Source: Accumulibacter sp032229525 (GTDB lineage Bacteria > Pseudomonadota > Gammaproteobacteria > Burkholderiales > Rhodocyclaceae). From it: DNA of 42,902 nucleotides. Of this stretch, positions 16,373 through 24,584 are shown piece after piece. Below the pieces are notes generated by a model. That model saw nothing but the letters and a program-made list of their open reading frames with translations. It did not search any database and was not told the DNA's origin. The stretch spans positions 1 through 42,902 of the forward strand of contig NZ_JAVTWB010000175.1 in assembly GCF_032229525.1 (NCBI RefSeq), in the 5' to 3' direction. The position numbers were made by a program, and so were the translations under genes. The first letter of the stretch is position 1; every line of letters starts with the position of its first letter.

Positions 16373-16385
16373 TTTAGCGGCTAAA
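16373..16385. promoter_or_regulatory. KorB operator (OB) between traJ and traI
   Basis: Perfect TTTAGCGGCTAAA (extended TTTTAGCGGCTAAAA, 16372-16386) in the 36-base gap before traI. It is well placed for KorB to reduce transcription through into traI or to act as a roadblock. Confidence 0.87.
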
Positions 16386-16402
16386 ACGCCGGGAGGGCAG
16401 GC

Positions 16403-18331
16403 ATGATCGCCAAGCAAGTGCCCATGAAGTCGGTCAAGAAGAGCGACTTCGCCGAACTGGTGAAGTACATCACCAACGCGCAGCAGAAAGCCGAGCGCGT
16501 TGGCGGCGTGACTGTCACGAATTGCCAGTCAGACCGGCCGGACGCGGCGGTTCTCGAGGTCATCAACACCCAGGTTCAGAACACCCGTGCCGAGTCCGAC
16601 AAGACCTATCACCTGATTGTCAGCTTCCGCGGCGACGAGCCCGACGAAATCACCTTGAATGCTATCGAGGCGCGAATTTGCGGGGCGCTCGGCTACGGCG
16701 ATCATCAGCGGGTCAGTGCCGTTCACCACGACACCGACAACCTGCACATCCATATTGCGATCAACAAGATTCACCCCACGCGCTATTCGATCCACACGCC
16801 CTACAACGACCACAAGATCCTGGGCGAGCTTTGCGAGCGGCTGGAACTCGACTACGGCCTGGAGCGTGACAACCACCAGGCGCAGAAGCGCGGTGCGGAG
16901 AATCGCGCTGCCGATATGGAACGTCATGCAGGCGTTGAAAGCCTGCTTGGCTGGATCCAGCGCGAATGCCTGAAGGAGATCCAGGCCGCGCAGTCCTGGG
17001 CAGAGCTGCATGAAGTGATGCGGGACAACGGCCTGGAACTGCGGGCTCGCGGCAACGGCTTGATCATTGCCGACCAGTCGGGAACCGTCGTCAAGGCGAG
17101 TTCCGTTGCCCGCGAGTTGTCCAAGGGCAAGCTCGAAGGCCGGCTTGGCCCTTTCGAAGCTTCAGCGGAGTGGACGGCCAACCAGGCGGTGAAGCCGGTA
17201 CGGCAGTACGAGCCGCGCCCGGTTCGGACACGGGTGGATACGGTCGAGTTGTACGCCAGGTACAAAGCCGAGCAGCAGGACATCGGCGCTTCGCGTTCGC
17301 TTGCCTGGGCACAGGCGCGTGACCGGAAGAATCGCCTGATTGAAGCCGCCAAGCGGAGCGGTCGCCTGAAGCGGGCCGCCATCAAGCTTTTGGGTGACCC
17401 GGGTGTTGGCCGTAAGGCACTCTATGCGCTCGCAAGCAAGACGCTCCGGGACGAAATCGAGAAGATCAGCAAGCAGTACCTCAAGGATCGGCAGGTCATT
17501 CAAGAGAAGTGCCGGCGCCAGACCTGGGCCGACTGGTTGCGCCGCAAGGCCACCAACGGAGATCGCGAGGCGCTGGCTACCCTGCGCGCACGCGATGCTG
17601 CGCAGGGTCTCAAGGGAAACACGCTGGCAGCCACAGGCGGGCAGCAGGTGGACCAGGAAGCCGAGGCGCGCCAGGACGGCATCACCAAGACGGGAACGAT
17701 CATCTACCGGGTTGGCTCGTCGGCGGTCAGGGACGATGGCGAGAAGCTAAAGGTTTCTCGGGGAGTTACCCAGGACGGCCTGCAGGCTGCCTTGCGCATG
17801 GCGATGGAGCGGTACGGGGACCGCATCACGGTCAACGGCAGCGCCGAATTCAAGGAGCAGGTCGCCGGCGCAGCGGCGATCGGAAACCTTCCCCTCACGT
17901 TTGAAGACGTCGTCCTGGAGCGGCGTCGACAAGCGCTCTTGAGCGAAGCAAACACTGGGGGGCGTGATCGCCAGGAGCAACAGGAAGAGCAGGTGGATAA
18001 CGGGCCGCGACCGGATGTTCCCCGGGCAGGAGTGGCTTCGCCAGCCATGTCGGCGACCGGGAAGCATATCGAGAAGCGTGACCAGGGGCGTTCTTTACAT
18101 TTCGATATAAAGAACCACATACGATATACTGATCATAAAAGCGGGGCGGAGACTGCCGCCGGCACCTGCCAGGGCGAGGGTCAATCGCCGGCCTTGCTGA
18201 AACGCGGCGAGGAAGTTCCGGGGATGCCGATTGACGAAGCGTCCGCACAACGCCAGAAGCGCGTTGTCGTCGGTGATGCCGTCACCGTCACCCAGCCGGG
18301 TTCAACCAAGACAAAAGGGCGAAGCAGGTGA
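16403..18331 (+). CDS. traI: TraI relaxase (MOBP, IncP type)
   Basis: 642 residues (RK2 TraI 732). The N-terminal relaxase domain (about 1-260) has motif I with Tyr22 (ELVKYIT), motif II with Ser74 (LIVSFRG) and motif III HHDTDNLHIHIAINKIHP (His108-His117 region, metal and catalytic histidines). Tyr22 and Ser74 are at exactly the RK2 positions. TraI nicks oriT, stays covalently bound to the 5' end and re-closes the strand after transfer. The C-terminal half is charged and less conserved, and contains an A+T-rich stretch near 18090-18140 that could hold a promoter for traG. SD GGGAGG precedes the ATG, and the stop overlaps the traG GTG. Confidence 0.95.
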   Translation: MIAKQVPMKSVKKSDFAELVKYITNAQQKAERVGGVTVTNCQSDRPDAAVLEVINTQVQNTRAESDKTYHLIVSFRGDEPDEITLNAIEARICGALGYGDHQRVSAVHHDTDNLHIHIAINKIHPTRYSIHTPYNDHKILGELCERLELDYGLERDNHQAQKRGAENRAADMERHAGVESLLGWIQRECLKEIQAAQSWAELHEVMRDNGLELRARGNGLIIADQSGTVVKASSVARELSKGKLEGRLGPFEASAEWTANQAVKPVRQYEPRPVRTRVDTVELYARYKAEQQDIGASRSLAWAQARDRKNRLIEAAKRSGRLKRAAIKLLGDPGVGRKALYALASKTLRDEIEKISKQYLKDRQVIQEKCRRQTWADWLRRKATNGDREALATLRARDAAQGLKGNTLAATGGQQVDQEAEARQDGITKTGTIIYRVGSSAVRDDGEKLKVSRGVTQDGLQAALRMAMERYGDRITVNGSAEFKEQVAGAAAIGNLPLTFEDVVLERRRQALLSEANTGGRDRQEQQEEQVDNGPRPDVPRAGVASPAMSATGKHIEKRDQGRSLHFDIKNHIRYTDHKSGAETAAGTCQGEGQSPALLKRGEEVPGMPIDEASAQRQKRVVVGDAVTVTQPGSTKTKGRSR

Positions 18332-20238
18332 AAGACAAATTCAACAACGCCGTCGGTCCGCAGGTACGCGCACCGAAACCCAAGGCCGACAAGATCATTC
18401 CAGCCTTGGGTGTTGCGTCGCTGGTCGCGGGCCTGCAGTCCGCCACTCAGTTCTTTGCGCACGATTTCCAGTACCAGGCGGTACTTGGTCCTCACCTCAA
18501 CCACGTGTATGCGCCGTGGTCGATCCTGGGCTGGGTCGGTACGTGGTACGGCCAGTACCCGGACGCCATCATGCGCGCCGGCGGTATCGGCATGACCGTC
18601 AGTGCTGCGGGCCTGCTCGGCCTGGCTGTCACCAAGATGGTTTTGGCGAACTCGGCCAAGCTCAACCCGTACCTGCATGGTTCAGCACGCTGGGCGAACG
18701 TGAAGGACATCGAGGCTTCCGGGCTGTTGCCCCGGCCGCGTAGCTTCTGGCAGATCCTCACCGGGAAGGCGCTGCCCACAAGCGCTGGCGTCTATGTCGG
18801 CGCTTGGCTGGACAAGCAGGGCAAGCAGCGTTACCTGCGCCACAACGGCCCGGAGCATGTCCTGTGCTACGCGCCGACCCGTTCCGGCAAGGGCGTTGGC
18901 CTGGTCATGCCGACTCTCCTTTCCTGGGGCGAGAGCGCCGTCATCACCGACCTCAAAGGCGAGCTCTGGTCACTGACCGCCGGTTGGCGCAAGCAGCACG
19001 CGCACAACAAGGTGCTGCGCTTCGAGCCAGCCTCCGCCACCGGCAGTGTTTGCTGGAACCCGCTGGACGAAATCCGCACCGGTACCGAAAACGAGGTTGG
19101 CGACGTGCAGAACCTGGCGACCCTGATCGTCGATCCGGACGGCAAAGGCCTCGAATCGCACTGGCAGAAAACCGGCCAGGCATTGCTTGTCGGCGTGATC
19201 CTGCATGCGCTCTACAAGGCCAGGAACGAGGGAACGGCGGCGACCCTGCCGGCCGTCGATGCCCTGCTGGCCGATCCCGACCGGGACATCGCCGAGCTGT
19301 GGATGGAAATGCGCACCTACGGGCACATAGACGGCGAGAACCATCCTGCCGTCGGATCGGCTGCTCGCGACATGATGGATCGCCCCGACGAAGAAGCCGG
19401 GTCGGTACTGTCCACCGCCAAGTCTTACCTGGCCCTGTACCGAGATCCCATCGTCGCCCGCAACATCAGTAGGTCAGAATTCCATATCCGCGACTTGATG
19501 CACCACGAGCAGCCGGTCAGCCTGTACATCGTCACCCAGCCCAACGACAAGGCTCGCTTGAGGTCCCTGGTGCGCATCATGGTGAACATGATCGTGCGCC
19601 TGCTGGCCGACAAGATGGACTTCAAGGACGGCCGCCAGGTCGCGCACTACAAGCACCGCTTGCTGCTGATGCTGGACGAGTTTCCCAGCCTCGGCAAACT
19701 CGAAATCCTGCAGGAGTCGCTGGCCTTCGTGGCCGGCTACGGGATCAAGTGCTACCTGATCTGCCAGGACATCAACCAGCTCAAGAGCCGTGAAACCGGC
19801 TACGGGCACGACGAAAGCATCACCTCCAATTGTCACGTTCAAACCGCCTACCCGCCGAACCGGGTAGAGACGGCCGAGCACCTTTCGAAGCTGACCGGGC
19901 AAACCACCGTCGCCAAGGAACAAGTCACTACCAGTGGACGCCGCACGAGTGCCTTGCTTGGCCAGGTTTCGCGCACCATTCAGGAAGTGCAGCGGCCCTT
20001 GCTCACTCCCGACGAGTGCCTGCGCATGCCAGGCGCAATCAAGAACGCCATGGGCGACATCGACGAGGCCGGCGACATGGTGGTGTACGTGGCCGGCTAT
20101 CCGGCCATCTACGGCAAGCAACCGCTCTACTTCAAGGATCCGGTGTTCCAGGCACGCGCCGCGATCCCGGCGCCGGAAAACAGCGACAAGCTGCTGCACG
20201 TGCACGCGGTGTCGGCAGGAGAGGCCATCACGATATGA
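18328..20238 (+). CDS. traG: TraG type IV coupling protein (VirD4 family)
   Basis: 636 residues, one short of RK2 TraG. Two N-terminal membrane helices (about 22-45 and 85-108) anchor it in the inner membrane. Walker A APTRSGKGVG lies near 182-191 and Walker B LLLMLDEFPSLG near 446-457; the VirD4 motifs KGELWSLTAGWR and CQDINQLKS are present. The hexameric ATPase hands the TraI-DNA complex to the Trb pore. The start is GTG, overlapping the traI stop (GTGA), as in RK2; traF overlaps its end (ATGA). Confidence 0.95.
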   Translation: MKDKFNNAVGPQVRAPKPKADKIIPALGVASLVAGLQSATQFFAHDFQYQAVLGPHLNHVYAPWSILGWVGTWYGQYPDAIMRAGGIGMTVSAAGLLGLAVTKMVLANSAKLNPYLHGSARWANVKDIEASGLLPRPRSFWQILTGKALPTSAGVYVGAWLDKQGKQRYLRHNGPEHVLCYAPTRSGKGVGLVMPTLLSWGESAVITDLKGELWSLTAGWRKQHAHNKVLRFEPASATGSVCWNPLDEIRTGTENEVGDVQNLATLIVDPDGKGLESHWQKTGQALLVGVILHALYKARNEGTAATLPAVDALLADPDRDIAELWMEMRTYGHIDGENHPAVGSAARDMMDRPDEEAGSVLSTAKSYLALYRDPIVARNISRSEFHIRDLMHHEQPVSLYIVTQPNDKARLRSLVRIMVNMIVRLLADKMDFKDGRQVAHYKHRLLLMLDEFPSLGKLEILQESLAFVAGYGIKCYLICQDINQLKSRETGYGHDESITSNCHVQTAYPPNRVETAEHLSKLTGQTTVAKEQVTTSGRRTSALLGQVSRTIQEVQRPLLTPDECLRMPGAIKNAMGDIDEAGDMVVYVAGYPAIYGKQPLYFKDPVFQARAAIPAPENSDKLLHVHAVSAGEAITI

Positions 20239-20771
20239 AGCGCCTCCTCAAGCGCGTCAGCGTGGCAACTGCCGTGGCCGGCGTTGCCGTGCTGCTGGTG
20301 GGTGCAATGGCCTACGCAAGCGGCGCGCGCGTCAACAGCACTCGGAGTATTTCGGTCGGCGTGTACTGGCTGAGCAGCGATCCCGTCGTCAAAGGCGCTT
20401 ACGTCATCTTCTGCCCGCCGCAAATCGGCGTCTTCGACGAGGCCAAGGCAAGGGGCTACATCGGCGCCGGCTTCTGCCCCGGTGGGTACGGCTACATGAT
20501 GAAGCGCGTTTTAGCCGCTAAAAACGACGCCATCAGCATCACCGCCGAAGGCGTGCGCGTAAATGGCGAACTGCTGCCATTGAGCGCCCCGATCGAGGCC
20601 GATTCGGCTGGCCGGCCCCTGCCGCGTTTTCAGGCGGAGCGCTTCACGCTGAGCGGTTCCGAACTGCTGTTGATGTCGGACGTCAGCGGCATCTCCTTCG
20701 ATGGCCGTTACTTCGGCCCGATCGATCGTTCGCAAATCAAGGGCGTCATCCGCCCCGTTTTTACGTGGTGA
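20235..20771 (+). CDS. traF: TraF, S26-type signal peptidase that matures the pilin
   Basis: 178 residues, the same size as RK2 TraF. An N-terminal membrane helix (about 8-28) leads into the serine/lysine protease core. Ser38 in TRSISVGVYWL is the likely nucleophile and Lys90 in GYGYMMKRVLAAKND the general base. TraF processes and cyclises the TrbC pilin and also supports phage adsorption in IncP systems. A perfect KorB operator (20510-20522) overlaps the codons right after Lys90 (RVLAAK), so the same bases serve coding and repressor binding. Its start overlaps the traG stop. Confidence 0.93.
   Translation: MKRLLKRVSVATAVAGVAVLLVGAMAYASGARVNSTRSISVGVYWLSSDPVVKGAYVIFCPPQIGVFDEAKARGYIGAGFCPGGYGYMMKRVLAAKNDAISITAEGVRVNGELLPLSAPIEADSAGRPLPRFQAERFTLSGSELLLMSDVSGISFDGRYFGPIDRSQIKGVIRPVFTW
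20510..20522. promoter_or_regulatory. KorB operator (OB) inside traF
   Basis: Perfect TTTAGCCGCTAAA (TTTT...AAAA flanks, 20509-20524) lying within the traF reading frame, encoding part of RVLAAK. Intragenic, with no promoter seen nearby. Confidence 0.85.
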
Positions 20772-20781
20772 GGAGGAATTC

Positions 20782-20853
20782 ATGAGCTTGTTCATCGCAG
20801 GAAAGCCCGGCCTGGCCAAGACCAGGTCTGCCTACAGCCAATCCAAGGAGTAG
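20782..20853 (+). CDS. Possible 23-residue peptide between traF and traD-like gene
   Basis: A 23-codon reading frame (MSLFIAGKPGLAKTRS...) starts 6 bases after a perfect AGGAGG that overlaps the traF stop. It ends in an AAGGAG that serves the next gene. It may be a true small protein, a leader that couples translation of traF to the next gene, or the remnant of a truncated gene. I do not recognise the peptide. Confidence 0.4.
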   Translation: MSLFIAGKPGLAKTRSAYSQSKE

Positions 20854-20858
20854 AGACC

Positions 20859-21122
20859 ATGACTACCCGGAACACCGTTCTGCCCACCGATGAAGCCGCC
20901 AATGACAGTACGGTCAGCGATACGGCCAACGCCGCCGCCGTGCTGTACGAGAAACTCGCCGACGCGATGACCCCTGGCTATCAAGCCGAGTTCGATCCCG
21001 AAGAAGCCGAACAGGCCGGCGCTTTCGTCGAGGACGCCCTGAGCGAACAGGACGCCGTCGAGAGCGATATCGACCTGGTCGATGCCACGGCGCCGGCCGC
21101 CACCACCGAGGCGAAGGGGTAA
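20859..21122 (+). CDS. Small acidic protein in the traD position
   Basis: 87 residues, strongly acidic and Ala-rich (TDEAANDSTVSDTANAA, EFDPEEAEQAGAF), with no membrane segment or Cys. It lies between traF and traC, where IncP plasmids carry traE and traD, and is co-transcribed with traC (5-base gap). RK2 traD has no clear function. I cannot confirm homology by eye, so only the position supports a TraD assignment. The topoisomerase gene traE of RK2 is missing here. Confidence 0.6.
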   Translation: MTTRNTVLPTDEAANDSTVSDTANAAAVLYEKLADAMTPGYQAEFDPEEAEQAGAFVEDALSEQDAVESDIDLVDATAPAATTEAKG

Positions 21123-21127
21123 GGACG

Positions 21128-23761
21128 ATGGCCGAGACCAAGAAAGCATTTCACGAACAGGTTGCCGAGCAACTGATCGAGCAATTGAAACAAGGCACCG
21201 CGCCCTGGCAAAGACCGTGGCATCCGGGCGAGCCGGGTTCCTTCATCCCGATCAACCCGACCACCGGCAAGCGCTATCGCGGCATCAACGCCATCCAGTT
21301 GCTGGGCCAGGGCCGCACCGATCAACGCTGGATGACCTACAAGCAGGCGGCGGCTGCCGGCGCGCAGGTGCGCAAGGGCGAGAAAGGGACGCCGATCCAG
21401 TATTGGAAATTCAGCGAAGAACAGGCCAAGACCGACGAGGCCGGCAAGCCTGTACTCGACGCCCAGGGAAAGCCGGTGAAAGACGATGTTCGCCTGGAAC
21501 GGCCCCGGGTGTTCTTTGCCACCGTGTTCAACGCCGAGCAGATCGACGGCCTGCCACCGCTGCAGCCGCGCAAGGAGCAGGAATGGAATGCCCTCGAACG
21601 GGTTGAACACATCTTGCAGGCCTCTGGTGCGCTGATCCAGCACGGCCCGCAAAACCGGGCCTTCTACCGGCCGGGATCCGACAGCATCCACCTCCCCGAA
21701 AAGGGTCAGTTTCCCAGCGCTGACACTTACTATGCGACAGCGCTGCACGAACTGGGACACTGGACAGGCCACCCGTCACGCCTTGCTCGTGACCTGGAGC
21801 ATCCTTTCGGCAGCGAGGCCTATGCCAAGGAAGAGCTGCGGGCAGAAATTGCCAGCATGATCATGGGCGATGAGCTCGGAATCGGCCACGATCCCGGCCA
21901 GCACGCGGCCTATGTCGGAACGTGGATCAAGGTCCTGAAAGACGATCCACTCGAAGTCTTCCGCGCGGCCGCGGACGCCGAGAAGATCCACGCCTATGTG
22001 CTGGCTCTGGAGCAACAGCAGGTTCAGGAACAGAGCACCGAGCAGAGCCAGGAAGCGATCGCGCCGGTCATTTCCGACAGCGAAAACCAGGAGGCAGCCA
22101 TGCAGACCCTGACGCAGAGCGAAGCCAACGCGCACGAGCAGGCGGCCGACCTGGCACGACTCGAGGAAGAGCGGGTCCGCCGCGATCCCGGCAGCACCGA
22201 CGAACAGATTGCCGCCGCAAGAGAGGCGCGCAAGTCGGCTGACCTGGCCGTCGTGCTCAACGACGCCGATATTCAACGGCGTATCGCGCAGCTTGAGAGC
22301 GAGAAGCCGTCGGTACCGGCGGCGAACAACACCGAGCCGGCGCAAAAGAACTATCTCGACGTGCCGTATCACCAGAAAAACGAGGCGAAGGCTCTGGGTG
22401 CACGTTGGGATCGTCAGGAACAATCCTGGTTTCTTCCGGCAGGCATCAAGGACGCCGCTCCCTTCGCCCAGTGGGCACGGAAAGCCGACACCGCGGCCCC
22501 GGAAGGTCAGGCCAAGCCCGAGAAGCAGCGCACCCAGGAGCGCCAGTATCTCGCCGTTCCCTACGGCGAACGCGCCGCAGCCAAGGCCGCCGGCGCTTTG
22601 TGGGATAAGGCCGCGAAATCCTGGTTTACCGCCGTGAACGCCGACAAGAGCCGGCTGCAACGCTGGTTGCCGGAGAACGTCCATGTCCAGCAAGGGCCGG
22701 CCATGTCACCGCGAGACGAGTTCGCCGAGGCGCTGCGCTCGATCGGCTGCGTCGTGGGCGGCGAGCATCCGATGATGGACGGCAAGAAACACCGCATCAG
22801 CGTCGAAGGCGAGAAGCTCAGCGAGAAAGCCGGTTCCGGCTTCTACGTGGGCCACCTGGACGGCCACCCGGCCGGCTACGTGAAGAACAACAAGACCGGC
22901 GTCGACATGAAGTGGAAGTCGAAGGGCTACGCGCTCGACCCCGAGCAGAAAGCCAGGCTACAGGCCGAAGCGGCCGAAAAGCTGCAAGCGCGCACTGCCG
23001 AGCAGGAGCGGCTGCAGGAGCAGACGGCGCAGCGGGTGGCCAAGCAGATGGCGCATCTGCTGCCGGTTATCGTACCGACCACGTACATGCAAACCAAGGG
23101 AATCGAGCCGCAGGCCGGCGTTTTCACGGACAAGGAAGGCCGGGAAACCTACATCCCGGCCACCGACACCGACGGCAAGCAATGGACGATGCAGTACATC
23201 CAGGAGGACGGCACCAAGCGCTTCGCCAAGGACAGCCGCAAGGAAGGCTGCTTCCATGCAATCGGCGGCCTGGACGCCCTGGCCAAGGCCCCTGCCCTGG
23301 TCATTGGCGAAGGCTACGCGACGGCCAGCAGCTTGCAGCAGACGCTGGGTTTCGCGACCGTCGCCGCCTTCGACTCGGGCAACCTGCTACCCGTCGCCAA
23401 GGCCTTGCATGCGAAGTTCCCGGACAAGCCCATCCTGATCGCCGGCGACGACGATCGGCACCTCGAAGCCACCCAGGGAATAAATCCCGGCCGCAGCAAG
23501 GCCGAGGAAGCGGCCAAGGCGGTTGGCGGCAAGGCCTTGCTACCGATCTTCGCGCCTGGCGAACAAGCCGCGAACCCGAAGGGATTTACCGACTTCAACG
23601 ATTTGGCGACCAAAAGCGTGCTGGGGCGGGAAGGGATCGAGCGGCAGGTTTGTTCGGTGGTCGATGACGTGGTCGAGCGTTGCCAGGCGCACAGTGTCGA
23701 GCTGCCACAGCAGGTTGAGAAACGGGAGCAGCGGTTACGTAGGGCGGTGAAGGTGGGGTAA
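21128..23761 (+). CDS. traC: TraC, ArdC-primase fusion
   Basis: 877 residues. Residues 1-300 form an ArdC antirestriction-type domain with N-terminal ssDNA-binding part (APWQRPW, YRGINAIQLL, VRKGEKG) and zinc-protease motif HELGHWTGH at 207-215. Residues of about 400-435 and 475-515 are two DUF5710-like repeats (LDVPYHQKNEAKALGARWD, LAVPYGERAAAKAAGALWD). The C-terminal third is a TraC/TOPRIM primase (GEGYATASSLQQTL, FDSGNLLPVAKAL, AGDDDRHLEATQGINPG). It primes the complementary strand and is transferred with the DNA in IncP. A perfect internal ribosome-binding site and ATG at 22100 would give a 553-residue product lacking ArdC, like TraC2 of RK2. A strong hairpin follows the stop. Confidence 0.9.
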   Translation: MAETKKAFHEQVAEQLIEQLKQGTAPWQRPWHPGEPGSFIPINPTTGKRYRGINAIQLLGQGRTDQRWMTYKQAAAAGAQVRKGEKGTPIQYWKFSEEQAKTDEAGKPVLDAQGKPVKDDVRLERPRVFFATVFNAEQIDGLPPLQPRKEQEWNALERVEHILQASGALIQHGPQNRAFYRPGSDSIHLPEKGQFPSADTYYATALHELGHWTGHPSRLARDLEHPFGSEAYAKEELRAEIASMIMGDELGIGHDPGQHAAYVGTWIKVLKDDPLEVFRAAADAEKIHAYVLALEQQQVQEQSTEQSQEAIAPVISDSENQEAAMQTLTQSEANAHEQAADLARLEEERVRRDPGSTDEQIAAAREARKSADLAVVLNDADIQRRIAQLESEKPSVPAANNTEPAQKNYLDVPYHQKNEAKALGARWDRQEQSWFLPAGIKDAAPFAQWARKADTAAPEGQAKPEKQRTQERQYLAVPYGERAAAKAAGALWDKAAKSWFTAVNADKSRLQRWLPENVHVQQGPAMSPRDEFAEALRSIGCVVGGEHPMMDGKKHRISVEGEKLSEKAGSGFYVGHLDGHPAGYVKNNKTGVDMKWKSKGYALDPEQKARLQAEAAEKLQARTAEQERLQEQTAQRVAKQMAHLLPVIVPTTYMQTKGIEPQAGVFTDKEGRETYIPATDTDGKQWTMQYIQEDGTKRFAKDSRKEGCFHAIGGLDALAKAPALVIGEGYATASSLQQTLGFATVAAFDSGNLLPVAKALHAKFPDKPILIAGDDDRHLEATQGINPGRSKAEEAAKAVGGKALLPIFAPGEQAANPKGFTDFNDLATKSVLGREGIERQVCSVVDDVVERCQAHSVELPQQVEKREQRLRRAVKVG
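22089..22102 (+). promoter_or_regulatory. Internal ribosome-binding site and start in traC
   Basis: AGGAGG at 22089-22094, 5 bases before an in-frame ATG at 22100 (codon 325 of traC). The product would begin MQTLTQSEANAHEQ and keep the DUF5710 repeats and the primase domain. Confidence 0.65.
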
Positions 23762-23769
23762 TAGATATG

Positions 23770-23799
23770 GCGTCATCGCAGGTTGCGCTGCGATGACGC
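23770..23799 (+). terminator. Hairpin after traC
   Basis: Perfect 12-bp arms GCGTCATCGCAG / CTGCGATGACGC around the 6-base loop GTTGCG, starting 9 bases after the traC stop. A weak TTGCTTG follows, so it may end the traJ-to-traC operon or protect the mRNA end. Confidence 0.6.
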
Positions 23800-23879
23800 T
23801 TGCTTGCCCGATTTGGGAAGCGCGAGGCAAGTAAGGAAATGATATCCGATGGTGCCAGAGATCAGCTGTTTTCATCAGC

Positions 23880-24240
23880 CCACCACCTCTGGCGCGCGCC
23901 ATCGACTACAGCCTGAAGCGCTGGTCGGCATTGATCCGCACCGCCCATAGCGGTGACTTGCCGATCGATAACAATCTGGTGGAAAACGCGATCCGGCCGA
24001 TCACCATCGGGCGGCGAAACTGGTTGTTCACCGGCTCCAAGCGCGCGGGTCGTCGGGCTGCTGCGATCCAGAGTTTATTGGCCACGGCAAAGCTCAATGG
24101 CTTGGAGCCGTATGCCTGGCTCAAGGAAACGCTGGAAAAGCTCCCGGCCTGGCCTTACAGCCGGATCAATAAGCTACTGCCGCTCAGAGCTGCGCTTGCA
24201 GAAATACCGATCAGCAACCTCGTGGCGTAGGACGCTTACG
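23880..24240 (+). pseudogene. IS66-family transposase, C-terminal remnant
   Basis: In-frame remnant of about 116 residues ending at 24230: LARAIDYSLKRW, DLPIDNNLVENAIRPITIGR, RRNWLFTGSKRAGRRAA, NGLEPYAWLKETLEKLP. These are hallmark C-terminal motifs of IS66 TnpC (DNN..EN.IRP, the catalytic Glu region). The rest of the transposase is absent, so the element is dead. CGCTTAC at 24234-24240 matches the terminal GTAAGCG of IS66 ends, so the right end survives while the left part was deleted up to just after traC. It marks the left edge of the second cargo block. Confidence 0.85.
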
Positions 24241-24584
24241 CTGTCCGGCCGCGTACGGGACTTCAGTTTCCCCAGGCGGCGTGGCGCACTCGCCCGGAAC
24301 TCGGTGGCCGGGACGCTAAAGCGGCCGGATTCGCGAGATCTTCGCTGACTGTCCAGCAGCGCTCCGGGACTTCGCGCTCCCGGCCATCCGGAGTTCATGC
24401 GTCCGGGGCAAATCAAAAAAATACTTGCGGAGGGAGCGCTCAGCGCTCCGGCCCGGGCTCTTCCAACAAACGGATCAGATCGTGGCTTCGCACGATCTAT
24501 CCTGATTCGTCATGCCGCTCGCCACGATGCATCACGATGACTATTCGCAATCAAGAGAACACTATGAAGTTCCAATCCTAGACC
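24241..24584. other. Noncoding junction with hairpins after IS66 remnant
   Basis: About 340 bases without a gene. It holds two near-perfect hairpins: GGAGCGCT/AGCGCTCC (24433-24449, 1-base loop) and AGATCGTG/CACGATCT (24477-24498). Both lie downstream of the minus-strand 1205-aa gene and could shape the 3' end of its mRNA. In the minus direction a T7 run follows the first hairpin, but 12 or more bases away. Confidence 0.4.
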
